A DNA stretch of 64,000 nucleotides. Source: JAKAVN01 sp963734845. GTDB lineage: Bacteria > Desulfobacterota > Binatia > Binatales > Binataceae. The stretch is from positions 186,001-250,000 of the forward strand of contig CAVTIS010000008.1 of NCBI GenBank assembly GCA_963734845.1. The letters are read 5' to 3'. A program made the translations under genes and the position numbers. The notes below the pieces were generated by a model, which made no database searches, was not told where the DNA came from, and worked only from the letters and a program-made list of their open reading frames with translations. Shown one piece after another: positions 9,614 through 18,632 of the stretch (positions within the stretch are counted from its first letter, which is position 1; each line of letters opens with the position of its first letter).

Positions 9614-10374
9614 CTACTGCGCGAGATAGGCGCCGTCGATCGGCATCGGCACGCCGCTGACGAACGACGACGCGTCGGTCGATAGCCACAGCACTGCCTC
9701 GGCGATTTCTTCGGCCTTGCCAAGGCGGTTGATCGGATGCGTCTGGATGACCGCCTTCTCGTCAAAACTGCCGCGATCCATCACCCGCGCGACCATCGGC
9801 GTTCGAATGAAGCCCGGGCAGACGGCGTTGACCCGGATTCCCTGACTCGAAAACTCCAGCGCCGCAGTCTTGGTCAGTCCGGCGACTCCATGCTTGGCCG
9901 CGGTGTAGGCGGACGTGTTAGCGATTCCGGCCAGGCCGCAGATGGACGAGGTATTGACGATCGTGCCGCCGCCATGCTTGAGCATCTCGGGGATTTCATA
10001 CTTCATGCAGTAAAAAACCCCGCTCAGGTTTATCGCGATCACGCGCTGCCAGTTTTCAAGCGTGCATTCGGGCGTTGAGGAGAATTCGCCCTCGATCCCG
10101 GCGTTGTTGAACGCGCAGTCGAGCCGGCCGTAATGCTCGACGGTCTTTTTCACCAGCGCCTCGACTTCCTTGTGATTCGCGACGTCGGCGGCGTGAAATA
10201 TCGCGTCGCCGCCGGCCTCCTTAATCGCGCGCACGGTGCGCTCGCCGCCTTCGGCGTTGTAGTCGGCGACGACCACGCGGGCGCCCTCGCTTGCGAACAG
10301 CGTCGCGGTCGCGCGTCCGATCCCCAGCCGCCCCCGGTGATCAGCGCCACTTTACCTTTTACGCGATCGGCCAT
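9614..10374 (-). pseudogene. SDR-family oxidoreductase, frameshifted in the cofactor loop
   Basis: ATG at 10374 follows AAAGGAGG by six bases and opens MADRVKGKVALITGGG, the normal SDR N-terminus. Around 10325-10335 the frame breaks in the dinucleotide-binding loop; the next frame continues GIGRATATLFASEGARVVVADYN. One missing base there would restore an uninterrupted protein of about 253 residues. The rest is complete: NNAG motif, INLSGVFYCMKYEIP, catalytic Ser in VNTSSICG, YTAAKHG (Tyr and Lys) and VCPGFIRTPM. Only one lesion is present and the other motifs are perfect, so a base error in the assembly is as likely as decay. Substrate unknown. Confidence 0.8.
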
Positions 10375-10476
10375 GATGATCCTCCTTTGCCGCCTTTGCG
10401 AACCGCCTAGCGGTCGCGCGCCGTTAGCATCATCAAGTGCATAAACCAAAATGGCTGAGCTTGAAAGGACAATGCC

Positions 10477-11016
10477 TCAGGGGATCGCTTTAAAGTAGAT
10501 GATAGTTGCGGTGAGGCCGCCGTGGGGTTTCAGCGCGTAACCCGGGATGATACCGACGCGCTGATAGCCGAGGCGCTCGTAAAACGCCGCCGCGCCCTCC
10601 TCGGCCGCGGTGTCGAGTACCAGCAGCGTGCGTCCGCGTTCGACCGCGATACGCTCGGCTTCGAGCATCAGTGAGCGCGCGATACCGCGGCCGCGGCGGC
10701 GCACGCGAGTCATCAGCTTGGCGATCTCGGCGCGATGCGGCTGGTTGGGCGGCGTGGCCAGCTCCAGCGTCACCGTGCCGACCAGCGTCGCAATGCCGCT
10801 CTGGTCGTCGCCTTCCCACGCGCCCAGCACCACACGCCCGCCGGCCGCGGACCGCGCAAGCGAATCTTTCCAGAAGGCCTCCGCGACGTCGCGCGCGAGC
10901 GGATACATGAAGCTGACCGAGCCGCCATGCGCCACGACTTCGATCAGAAGGTCGGACAGAGCCGCGATTACTTCGGCCTCGTTCGTGAGCGCGGCAATGC
11001 GCATGGCTGAGATCAC
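10477..11016 (-). CDS. GNAT-family N-acetyltransferase
   Basis: A 179-residue single GNAT domain. Strand beta4 with VGTVTLELATP leads to an acetyl-CoA loop of the type R-x-x-G-x-G/A, RRRGRGIARSLM. It is followed by RTLLVLDTAAEEGAAAFYERLGYQRVG in the usual order. The start is GTG at 11016, eight bases after AAGGA; ATG at 11004 is an alternative. The acceptor substrate is unknown; small molecules or antibiotics are typical for the family. It is the last chromosomal gene before the tRNA-Sec locus. Confidence 0.85.
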   Translation of the reverse strand: MISAMRIAALTNEAEVIAALSDLLIEVVAHGGSVSFMYPLARDVAEAFWKDSLARSAAGGRVVLGAWEGDDQSGIATLVGTVTLELATPPNQPHRAEIAKLMTRVRRRGRGIARSLMLEAERIAVERGRTLLVLDTAAEEGAAAFYERLGYQRVGIIPGYALKPHGGLTATIIYFKAIP

Positions 11017-11080
11017 GTGCCAGTTCCTTGTGGCTGGCTCACTTTAGCGTCTGAACGGTGGGCCACAAAACCAACGAAAT

Positions 11081-11176
11081 TGGCGGAGGGGGGAAGGAGT
11101 CGAACCTTCCGGCAAGCGTATTGCCCGCCAGGCCGGTTTTGAAGACCGGTGGGGCCACCGGGCCCCTTCCTCCTCC
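11081..11176 (-). tRNA. selC: tRNA-Sec (anticodon UCA)
   Basis: Ninety-six bases on the minus strand, ending in an encoded CCA (11081-11083). An eight-base acceptor starts GGAGGAGG, with one A-C mismatch against the 3' side. The D stem is six pairs (GGGGCC/GGCCCC), unusually long as in selenocysteine tRNAs. The anticodon arm is CCGGT-CTTCAAA-ACCGG, with TCA at 11140-11142 (complement). A long variable arm and a T arm GAAGG-TTCGACT-CCTTC follow. Length, six-pair D stem, long variable arm and UCA together identify tRNA-Sec, which inserts selenocysteine at UGA with SelA/SelB (outside the window). Its 5' half is inside the element attachment repeat, and the integrase gene stops 12 bases upstream. 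Confidence 0.93.
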
Positions 11177-11179
11177 AAG
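11132..11179. repeat. attachment site copy 1 (48-bp direct repeat in tRNA-Sec 5' half)
   Basis: Forty-eight bases identical to 45933-45980; both flanking bases differ. The repeat spans the tRNA's acceptor 5' strand, D arm and anticodon arm through the anticodon stem, and extends three bases beyond the tRNA 5' end. Integrase 1 ends at 11189, just outside it. Confidence 0.92.
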
Positions 11180-11188
11180 CTATTGATT

Positions 11189-12370
11189 CTATGACAGTTT
11201 TTTCTCTTGTCGCAAATCAATTGAGGGTCGTTCTGCTACGGATTTGATGCCGTTCTGTCTCCGAAAATCCTTGGCCATTTCGGACGCGCGGGGCCTTGCC
11301 AGCGCATTTGCGGCCTCGACCAAGCGTTCGTCATGCGTCTGAATGTACCTGCGAAACATGATGTCCGTCTTGTGTCCCAGCAGCGTCATCGCGACTGAGC
11401 GCGAAATGCCGGGCGTCGAATCCAGCCGCGTGGCAGCTGTTCGTCGGAAATCATGCATCAGCTTTCCGGGAAAGCCTGCAGCCGTCACAGCCTGGCACCA
11501 GGCGTCATAGAGCGTGCCATAAGGGATCGGCCGACCGTCGCGGTGAAAAAGCCACGCAATCACCCGCCGCAGTTTGCGTTCCTCAAGCGCAATCTGCGCG
11601 ACCTGAAGGCGAACGAGGTCGCCCAAGTCGCCAGACAATGGCCACTTGTATGCAGTGCGATTCTTCGATGACTCGCGATCCAGGATGAGAAAGCCTCGCT
11701 CAAGGTCAACATCCGTTTTCCGGCGGCTTAAGACCGCGCGGACCCGCCAACCAGTGATGTTGATAGCCTTGATTGGAGCGACTGCCCATGCTGGCAGTTT
11801 CGAAAGGATCTCAGCAAATTGCTTCTCCGTTACCACACCCTGCCGCGGCGGGGGCTCTTCGAGCTTTCTAATTTGTGGCACCAACCCGCGACCGATCAGG
11901 CGATGCTCATCATCCGCCGCTAGCCGGAACATTTGTCCTAGAATCTGTAACTCTCGATTGATGCTCGCGTTTGATCCACCGCCGCGTTTTCGGTGTGCGA
12001 TGTACTGTCCAATAGCACCGCTCTGGGAGATTTCGATTGCCCGCATGCCGCAAAAGAATGGGTCGAGATGCTTCCCCCTGGTGTCGAGGAACGTCTCAAG
12101 CGAGGCCGCGCGATCACGCACAGTACAGTGATCGACATATACCTGGCGAATCTGCTCGTAGGTGACACGCTCATCTCGCGTCAGTCCTGAGGCTCTGACG
12201 CGCGAGAGAAACTCGTCCCGCAGCCGTTTGGCTTCCTTGACTAAACTGGTCTTGGTGGACTTCCAGCGCTTGCGGCCACCCTGGTGCCAAACGATGTACA
12301 GATTGGGACTATCGGAACGCCGATAGAGGTTGTCCGCAACTTTTACGCAGCCCTTTTCGTTTCCAGCCAC
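11189..12370 (-). CDS. int: tyrosine site-specific integrase of element 1
   Basis: About 393 residues. The C-terminal catalytic domain shows the first Arg box in NITGWRVRAVLSRRKTDVD, the box II HDFRRTAATRL, LLGHKTDIMFRRYI with the GH pair and the nucleophile Tyr. The first box has RVRAVL in place of the more usual R-x-G-E. An N-terminal SAM-like core-binding domain lies around residues 90-200. GTG at 12370 is chosen as start because the upstream HTH gene ends at 12343, giving a 28-bp overlap; the frame is open further upstream. The stop lies nine bases from the att repeat, the usual position for an integrase acting on that site. Confidence 0.88.
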   Translation of the reverse strand: MAGNEKGCVKVADNLYRRSDSPNLYIVWHQGGRKRWKSTKTSLVKEAKRLRDEFLSRVRASGLTRDERVTYEQIRQVYVDHCTVRDRAASLETFLDTRGKHLDPFFCGMRAIEISQSGAIGQYIAHRKRGGGSNASINRELQILGQMFRLAADDEHRLIGRGLVPQIRKLEEPPPRQGVVTEKQFAEILSKLPAWAVAPIKAINITGWRVRAVLSRRKTDVDLERGFLILDRESSKNRTAYKWPLSGDLGDLVRLQVAQIALEERKLRRVIAWLFHRDGRPIPYGTLYDAWCQAVTAAGFPGKLMHDFRRTAATRLDSTPGISRSVAMTLLGHKTDIMFRRYIQTHDERLVEAANALARPRASEMAKDFRRQNGIKSVAERPSIDLRQEKKLS

Positions 12371-12681
12371 TGTCTGAGTCCTCTGCTGTTGAGCTTTACC
12401 GAACGTCCAATCTTGCGGCAGAACGGAAGCTCTTTCCAGTGGTCGTAAAAGAAGAAACGACTCATGCCGGAAATTTGCGCTGCGTCTGTGACGGTGATCC
12501 ACTCAGGGCCGTTGGCTGGCCGCGTCTCCCTCGCCCTGGCCACGAGCAGCGGCAGCAGCGAGGTTGCCGCTACGAGTGTCGCCTCCGCTTGCTCGGGCGT
12601 CATGGCTGCGATTTCGTCGGCGCTCGGTAACCGATTGCACGCTCGAGCCGCCTCGGGTTGGAATTTGGGGGTTGCCGCCAT
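12343..12681 (-). CDS. HTH (excisionase/MerR-like) DNA-binding protein
   Basis: A 112-residue protein. The last 50 residues form a winged helix-turn-helix of the excisionase type: WITVTDAAQISGMSRFFFYD, then FCRKIGRSVKLNSRGLRQWL. The first half is helical and Ala/Glu-rich (TPEQAEATLVAATSLL). It overlaps the integrase start, so the two are co-translated; a recombination-directionality or regulatory role is likely. The second element has a similarly sized and placed gene at 47317-47655. Confidence 0.75.
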   Translation of the reverse strand: MAATPKFQPEAARACNRLPSADEIAAMTPEQAEATLVAATSLLPLLVARARETRPANGPEWITVTDAAQISGMSRFFFYDHWKELPFCRKIGRSVKLNSRGLRQWLETKRAA

Positions 12682-13133
12682 GGAAGAAAATGGCTGATTT
12701 TGGCCAGACTCAAGCCTGAATACTAGCTACTTAGCTAATTGCGAGAACGTATGTCAAGCACTGAACTCATGGCAAAGACTACGTACACTGCGACTCCTCC
12801 CGCGTGTCCGAAGGGCCAGGGCGCTCCGATAGCTGCCCGAGTGCGCAGCATTAAGAGCGCCGCCCTCTCAACCGAGTCTGGAGGGCGGCGCTGGATTCTG
12901 AGATGCGCGTGGCGGAGAGCTGCAACCGTGCCGAACGCAACGTCCGATACAGGAGTGCCGGCGGCGCGGTTGCTCGCGGAGCGAGCGCTACCTTGACAGC
13001 GGCGCGAAGCGGAGCGCGAGGCGTGCAGCGCGCGCCGTCGCCGGGCGGCGAAGCTTGCGGAGTCCGAGCGCCCGCGCTCATAGCGAAGCGCCGATGAACG
13101 AAGTGATTCGACAGGAAGTTCGGGCGAGAGCGG
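12682..13133. other. intergenic, no gene seen
   Basis: About 450 GC-rich bases between the relaxase end and the HTH gene. Apart from the operator-like palindrome I see no coding sequence or clear terminator. Confidence 0.4.
12725..12736. promoter_or_regulatory. candidate operator, AGCTACTTAGCT
   Basis: A palindrome with core GCTA-CT-TAGC, 44 bases upstream of the HTH-integrase operon start. The same core with TG in the centre occurs before the ImmR-like gene (20067-20076) and the pilin operon (18996-19011). The function is inferred from position and repetition. Confidence 0.45.
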
Positions 13134-15854
13134 TCACCTTCGGATGCCGTGGGCAGGTGTGATGTTCTGGCGCTGCGGTTCTGGAATGATCTTGAGGTCT
13201 CGCCCAACGTTCAGGTTGAGCCGTTCCAGGGCAATTGACTTTTCGCGGGCACGGCCGACCGCGTGCCGGAGGGCGGCGCTGTCGTCGGTGTAGATGGTGA
13301 CCCCGTGCCGCGCGCGGCTGATCGAGACGTAAAACTGTTTGCGGTTCACGAGTTCAGCCGAGCGAGCGGTGTCGATGTTGACGATGACGCGGTCGACAGT
13401 CGCGCCCTGGCTGGAATGCGAAGTCGAGGCGTAACCGTAGTCGATGTGGCGGAGACGACTGACTGCAGCTTTGACCTCGCGCCCGTCGTCCATCCGGAGC
13501 GCGGCCTTGCGGTCGTCGATCGCGACGACCTTCGCAAATTCCCCGTTCGCGACGCCGAGCGCTCGGTCGGGGGCTCGGAACTGGATGCGGTCGCCGTTGG
13601 CGATGACTCTCCGCTCCTCGCGGAACAGATCGACGCCGGTGAGCCGCGCGGGGTTGTATTCAATTGCTCGGCCGTCGTCGGTGCGCACGGTGATCCGGTT
13701 GAGATACGAGTCTGTAGTCTCGACTCTTGCGTAAGTGCCCTTGCCGAGCCCCAGACGGTGGCTGCCGCGCCGGTAGCGGACAACATCACCAACTTCGTAG
13801 CTCTGGGTATATTGGCGTTGCGCGGAGCTGAGGTCGCGCTTGACGAAAATCGTCTGCTCTTTCCCTTCGGCGCTGATATGGGAACGCCGCATCAGGAGCT
13901 CGCGAATGGCGGAATCGAGTTGCCGGCGCTCGTCGTTGGCCGGACTGACGACCAATACTCGCTCGCCGGCTTCGTGCGCGGCGACGTATTCATGGGCGAT
14001 GGATTTATATCGCACGTCAGGATTCTGGATCTCGCGGATGCAGTCATGATTTTCGAGTAGCGCGAGCGCGCGATCGATCTCTCCTTTAGCCGCGAGCTCA
14101 ACTGCTTCGCGAAGTATCGGGTCCCGCTGGCGGCGAATCGTGTCCAGCCGCGCTGCCGGCATACCGGCCTCCTGCATCTGGTGAATGGGTCGTCCCGCCT
14201 CGATCGCATGGTGCTGATGCTGGTCGCCGACGAAGACGATGCGTTCCACGGCGACCTCGCGGGCCTTGTGAAGGAGGCGGTTGATCTGGCGTGTCGCGAG
14301 CAGGCTCGACTCATCGATGATCCATAATTCCTGACGGCCGGCATCGGAGATTTTATTTTCAATCAGACTTGCCACTGTTCGGGACTCGACTCCGGCTTCG
14401 GATAGCGCCTTGACCGCGCGAGTGGTCGGAGCAAAGCCGCGTACGGCGTAGCCGTGCTCCTCGGCGAACTCGCGGATTGCTCCAACCGTGGTGGTCTTCG
14501 CGCTGCCGGCGCGGCCTTCGATGGAGGTGAGCCAATCGCGCGCCGTGAGACTAAGTTGCGCGACCTCGATTTGATCGGCGAGCAATCCTCGGCCCGTCGC
14601 CCATCGACGAATCTCTTCGGCAGCGGCGATCGGCAGGTTTTGGCCTCGTCCTGCGCCCATCAGGTCGAGGTTATCGCGCTCAAGAGCGACCATCTCGGGA
14701 GTGGTGAAGGTGCCGTTGGGTGAAGCGATGGAAGCGTCCAAGGCGATCAACGCGCGGCGTTCTTCCCAAGCTGTGCTCTCGCGGCGTAGCTCGTCCAGAT
14801 CGATCGCTCCCATCGCGTGCTGCAGGGCGGTTGCTTCGAGCGCACGGCGGTCAATCACCGCCTCGCGCTCCGTGTTGTGCGCTACGGAGAAGCTAAGAGC
14901 GTCCTCAATCCCTGCCTGAGTGGGGATCCGAACGGCGGCCTGGGTGTTGGAATGGTTATAAAAACGGATTCCGTAATCTCGCGCGCGCATGCGCCACTCC
15001 TCGCGAAGCTCACCCTCGTCGCACTGCTGCTTTGGGAGTCGGCTCTGATGCGCGATGTTCTGCGCCGCGGCGGCTCCGCTGAGGCCGTTTTGCGCGAGCG
15101 CCTGCTCGATTTCACGGCGGCGGCGCGAGAACGCCATCACCTGTTCGCGGCTGTAGCCTTCGAGTTCCCAGCGTCCGTCGGCGCCGGTGACCCTGATGCC
15201 GTAGCCGAGCGAGCGTGCCTCACGCGCCAGCTCGGAGCGATACACGGCGCTGGCGAAGCCCTGGGAGCGATAGATCTCGACTGGATCGAGCCCACGCCAT
15301 GCGCCGTCCGGTCGACGAGTCATGTTAGCGATCACGACGTGGGTGTGAAGATGCGGATCGGGACCGTAACCGTCATCGGCACCTTTGGCTGGACGTGCCG
15401 CGATGTGGTCGAAACGCGCGGCGACGATGTTCTGAGCCAGCACCCATTCGCTACCGCCCTTCTGACGCGACAACGCATAATGCTCCAGCTCCGTCAGCGC
15501 CCGGCTGACCGCGCGGCGATGTGCGTCGGTTAGCGCGGCCTCTCCACCCGCCAGCGCCTGGATGCTGACCGATTTGGGCGCGTTGAAGGTCGCGTCCCAT
15601 CCTGCCCGCCGTTCGATTCGTCCGTTGGCGTTGTGGACGAGAACCTCGGCGGTGTCCGGCCGTTGGCCGCGAAGTATCGCGCGAAAATCTTCGGGAACGA
15701 CTTCACCGGAGAGTCCCAAGGCGCCGGCGCCCTGGCCAAACCACTGACCCGCGACTCGATGCTCTTCGGTGTAGTAATCGTCCTGCGAGTACTTCTCCTC
15801 GTAATAGGTCTCGGCCTGACCGGCGCTCAGCGCCCCTCTCGACATGACCAGCAT
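13134..15854 (-). CDS. MobF/TrwC-type relaxase-helicase
   Basis: A 906-residue conjugative relaxase. The N-terminal tyrosines lie in AETYYEEKYSQDDYYTEEHR, the three-His metal motif is DPHLHTHVVIANM, and FNAPKSVSIQALAGG precedes it. The C-terminal half is a RecD2/TraI-like helicase: Walker A EGRAGSAKTTT, DEAD-like box WIIDESSLLATRQ, VFVGDQHQHHAIEAGRPI and motif VI-like STSHSSQGATVDRVIV. It would nick oriT, stay bound to the 5' end and unwind the strand. TraI of F is about twice this size; TrwC of R388 is 966 residues, so this copy looks complete. It directly follows the coupling-protein gene (3 bp gap). Confidence 0.93.
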   Translation of the reverse strand: MLVMSRGALSAGQAETYYEEKYSQDDYYTEEHRVAGQWFGQGAGALGLSGEVVPEDFRAILRGQRPDTAEVLVHNANGRIERRAGWDATFNAPKSVSIQALAGGEAALTDAHRRAVSRALTELEHYALSRQKGGSEWVLAQNIVAARFDHIAARPAKGADDGYGPDPHLHTHVVIANMTRRPDGAWRGLDPVEIYRSQGFASAVYRSELAREARSLGYGIRVTGADGRWELEGYSREQVMAFSRRRREIEQALAQNGLSGAAAAQNIAHQSRLPKQQCDEGELREEWRMRARDYGIRFYNHSNTQAAVRIPTQAGIEDALSFSVAHNTEREAVIDRRALEATALQHAMGAIDLDELRRESTAWEERRALIALDASIASPNGTFTTPEMVALERDNLDLMGAGRGQNLPIAAAEEIRRWATGRGLLADQIEVAQLSLTARDWLTSIEGRAGSAKTTTVGAIREFAEEHGYAVRGFAPTTRAVKALSEAGVESRTVASLIENKISDAGRQELWIIDESSLLATRQINRLLHKAREVAVERIVFVGDQHQHHAIEAGRPIHQMQEAGMPAARLDTIRRQRDPILREAVELAAKGEIDRALALLENHDCIREIQNPDVRYKSIAHEYVAAHEAGERVLVVSPANDERRQLDSAIRELLMRRSHISAEGKEQTIFVKRDLSSAQRQYTQSYEVGDVVRYRRGSHRLGLGKGTYARVETTDSYLNRITVRTDDGRAIEYNPARLTGVDLFREERRVIANGDRIQFRAPDRALGVANGEFAKVVAIDDRKAALRMDDGREVKAAVSRLRHIDYGYASTSHSSQGATVDRVIVNIDTARSAELVNRKQFYVSISRARHGVTIYTDDSAALRHAVGRAREKSIALERLNLNVGRDLKIIPEPQRQNITPAHGIRR

Positions 15855-15857
15855 GGC

Positions 15858-17672
15858 TCACGCCCTCAATCTGCGCGGAGGACGCGGCGGTCTCGTGTCG
15901 CTGCCTCCCGGCGGCACAAAGACCGGCCGGTTGTGGTCGTTTGGCGGGTCCAGATTGGGAGGCAAGCCGGCGGGTTCAGTTCGACAGATGAAAGCCGAAT
16001 GATGCCTCAACGGCGCGAGATACGGAATCGTGACCTTCGCGCGGCGGTAGCCGGTGATGCAGAGATAACCCTCGAACGGACGCAGCATCTGGATCTCGCT
16101 CGCGAGCGCAACGCTCTCCACCTGCCGATGCGGATGGATGGTGAAGACATCGTCAGACTCGCCCATCCGGGTGTTCTGACCGACAAGACCGCGGGTGACT
16201 TCGCGCTCACCGATCTGCGCACTCGACCAGCGCGCGGTTTCGGCCTCGCCGGTGCGCAGGATCAACTTGGTGGCGGGCGCGGCTGCCAGGGTCGCCGTCT
16301 GGTCGTGTCCGTAGATGGCGCGAAGCTGGGTGATGGCCTGAAGGCCGAGCACTGCGCAGAGCCCGCGCTTGCGTCCGCGCACAACCAGTGTCTCGAGCTC
16401 GGCCTGACGGCGTAGCACGGGCAGCTCGTCGGCGATGATCCATACTTTGCCACGTGACCCGTCGTCCGCCATCAGGCGGCGCACGATGCAATCGAGCCAG
16501 ACGCTCTGGAGCGGAAGCGCCGCCTCGCGCGAGTCCTCGGTTGAGCTGAGAAACAGCCAACCCTCACGCGTTCTCGCCCATTCCAAAGCGCTCCAATCCT
16601 GCTCGGCGGATTGCGGAAGATGACGAAACGAACTAGTCGCGTTGAAGGCCGTCGCGACGATGCCGGCCCCCTGCTCGTGTGCTCCCGGGTCGATTAGGGC
16701 CTCGGCTGGAGTCCCTCGGAGCGCTTCCTTCAGCTTGGCGCGCGGCAGCGCGAGCAGCTTCGGTATCTCGCCCGGCTTCCTGGACTTGACTGCCTCAAGC
16801 AGGCCGACGATCAACGTTCGTGCCGATTGCCGGAAAAAGTAGTCAGCGCCGCCTTGACTGAAGGTGTTCGCCGGATCGGGAACCAGCGCCGACGCAAGCG
16901 CCTCGGCGTCCATTGCCTCGCTGCTCGGTCTGAGCTCCGACCATGGCGTCCACGCGGGGCAGCGGGTATCGAGCGGGTTGAGGATCAGGTCGCCGCGCTT
17001 GGGGCGGAAGAACTCGGGCAGGTACTCGCACTCGGGATCGAGCACGACCGCGCTGTCGCCGCGCGCTTCGATTTGCCGGAGCACCCGCCTGATGGCGGTG
17101 GACTTGCCCGAACCTGGTGCTCCGACTAACAGAAAGTGTTGCGACTCCAGCTTGCAGGGAATCAAGATGCCGCCGAGTTCGACGCCATCGCCGCGTAAGT
17201 CCCGGCGCAACCGCCGGCACGGGATCACGTCGGTCCCGCGCACGTACTCGTCGCCATCTCCGCCGCGGAGCGGGAAGATGATCAGGAGGCAGGCTCCGAC
17301 GACAAAAGCGGTGATGACCGCGCCCCAGGGTGCATAATGCCAAAACCAGCCCGCGAAAGAGCCGCCGAGGTAGTACCTGTGGTTGAGGAAGTCATACATG
17401 CTGGCGATAGTGTAACGTCGCCCGTGGTACGGCAGTGATGCGAACGTCAGCGGGATCGCTTGCGTCAGAAGCCACGCCAGGAACCAACTTCCGAAGTACT
17501 GGTGAGCTGCGAGCCCGCCATAGTAGCCGGTCCAGTACCAGACCAGCGCAAGAGTCAGAAGCGTCCAGAGAAAGGCGATGAGGAGCACGGTACGGAGCGC
17601 CATTTGCGTCCAGACCTGTAGGGATGCGAGGTCCGCGTGCCGTCTGACTGCTCGATCGACGTATGCCTTCAT
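15858..17672 (-). CDS. type IV coupling protein (TrwB/TraD-like)
   Basis: A 604-residue protein with membrane segments near residues 25-50, 60-80 and 110-135. A RecA-like ATPase follows: Walker A VGAPGSGKSTAIRR around residue 190, VVLDPECEYLPEF after it, and a Walker B-like VWIIADELPVLRRQ followed by VVRGRKRGLCAVLGLQAITQ. Coupling proteins deliver relaxase-DNA to the secretion channel. Its ATG (17672) overlaps the stop of the upstream ribbon-helix-helix gene as ATGA, so translation is coupled. The order RHH, coupling protein, relaxase matches R388 trwA-trwB-trwC. Confidence 0.92.
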   Translation of the reverse strand: MKAYVDRAVRRHADLASLQVWTQMALRTVLLIAFLWTLLTLALVWYWTGYYGGLAAHQYFGSWFLAWLLTQAIPLTFASLPYHGRRYTIASMYDFLNHRYYLGGSFAGWFWHYAPWGAVITAFVVGACLLIIFPLRGGDGDEYVRGTDVIPCRRLRRDLRGDGVELGGILIPCKLESQHFLLVGAPGSGKSTAIRRVLRQIEARGDSAVVLDPECEYLPEFFRPKRGDLILNPLDTRCPAWTPWSELRPSSEAMDAEALASALVPDPANTFSQGGADYFFRQSARTLIVGLLEAVKSRKPGEIPKLLALPRAKLKEALRGTPAEALIDPGAHEQGAGIVATAFNATSSFRHLPQSAEQDWSALEWARTREGWLFLSSTEDSREAALPLQSVWLDCIVRRLMADDGSRGKVWIIADELPVLRRQAELETLVVRGRKRGLCAVLGLQAITQLRAIYGHDQTATLAAAPATKLILRTGEAETARWSSAQIGEREVTRGLVGQNTRMGESDDVFTIHPHRQVESVALASEIQMLRPFEGYLCITGYRRAKVTIPYLAPLRHHSAFICRTEPAGLPPNLDPPNDHNRPVFVPPGGSDTRPPRPPRRLRA

Positions 17673-18073
17673 TGCTTGATAGCTCCTTCACCTTTGAGTC
17701 GATCTAGGTAGTCGCGAGCGGTCTTTTCCGACGCCGCGATGATCTCGTCCACCACCGGCTCGCTCAGGCTCTGGTCGAGCGCATGCAAGAACGCGGAGCG
17801 AGTCTTCACCACCTCGAATAGCAGCCGCGTGTGTCTCTCCACCGCGTTCTGTTCGAGCCGCTCGCAGGCTTTGCTGAGAGCATCGAGTTTGCCGATCAGG
17901 CTGGAAGTGGGGGCGCCAACCGCTGTTTCGGCAGAGCGCATGCACGTATTGACGACCAGTGACTGAATCAGCGTGGTCGGCGTGGTGCCTGAAATCGCCG
18001 CCTGCTTTTCGACACGCGCACCGACCGTCTCAGGTAGCCTTATCGTGTAGGTTCTCTTGCTCTCTTGGCTCAT
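17669..18073 (-). CDS. ribbon-helix-helix accessory (TrwA-like) protein
   Basis: A 134-residue protein starting MSQESKRTYTIRLPETVGAR; GAGG upstream of the ATG at 18073 supports this start over the longer one at 18121. The first 45 residues fit a ribbon-helix-helix fold (YTIRLPETVGARVEKQAAIS), followed by a helical tail that could oligomerise. By order with the coupling protein and relaxase it is the likely oriT-binding relaxosome and autoregulatory protein, in the position of TrwA in R388. Confidence 0.75.
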   Translation of the reverse strand: MSQESKRTYTIRLPETVGARVEKQAAISGTTPTTLIQSLVVNTCMRSAETAVGAPTSSLIGKLDALSKACERLEQNAVERHTRLLFEVVKTRSAFLHALDQSLSEPVVDEIIAASEKTARDYLDRLKGEGAIKQ

Positions 18074-18322
18074 ATGACTGGACCTCTGCGCTGCAAGCAT
18101 GCGCAGCACATTGATTGCCATTGAGAATCAAGGTTTTCCAACCGTCTGCCGACTCGCTTCCGTTTCTGTGTACACGTCACGAAGCACGCGTTTACGCCGA
18201 AAGATCGCGGGTTTATCCTCATTTCTGAACTCCTTGCTGCAAGCAGGCTTCATTCGCGAATGAGTGACGTGTCACGTATGGACAGGCGCGAAGCGCGTCT
18301 GCGGCCTGAGCACTGCTGCGAG
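18074..18322. other. candidate oriT / promoter region with palindromes
   Basis: A 249-bp gap between two same-strand genes of the transfer cluster. It holds a perfect palindrome CATTCGCGAATG (18251-18262) directly followed by GTGACGTGTCAC (18264-18275). Next come CACGTATGGACAGG and a CGCG-AAG-CGCG hairpin near 18287. Gaps next to MobF relaxosome genes often carry oriT. No nic consensus could be assigned with certainty. Confidence 0.4.
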
Positions 18323-18595
18323 TCAGCCTTGTGACTTGGCGTCGCCGTCGGTCGAAAACGAATTGGGGCGGCGATGATCACTGCTACCGCTGGAACGTGC
18401 CCAGGCCTGGAACTCACGGTCAGCTTGGAGGAAGGCACCGAGAATCTCCGGAATCAGCGCCTTCGAATCCACGGCGTCAGCATGAACGTGTTCGTAGTAT
18501 CGCGCGTAGCTCTCGAGCGCGGCATTCAGCTCGCCGGCTAGCGTCACGCGCACCTGTAGGGAACGAGGCGGCTTTGCGATGCGTGCGAGTTTCAT
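18323..18595 (-). CDS. DUF2274-like protein
   Basis: A 90-residue protein, start ATG 18595 five bases after GGAGGT. It reads PPRSLQVRVTLAGELNAALE, then SYARYYEH and LIPEILGAFLQADREFQAWA, the layout of DUF2274 proteins. In P-type (trb) conjugation clusters such genes commonly sit just after trbI. Here it follows the TrbC-like pilin by 37 bases, which suggests that the genes normally between the two have been deleted. The biochemical function is unknown. Confidence 0.6.
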   Translation of the reverse strand: MKLARIAKPPRSLQVRVTLAGELNAALESYARYYEHVHADAVDSKALIPEILGAFLQADREFQAWARSSGSSDHRRPNSFSTDGDAKSQG

Positions 18596-18632
18596 ATCGG
18601 ACCTCCACCAATGGTCGCTTGGAATGGACTGT

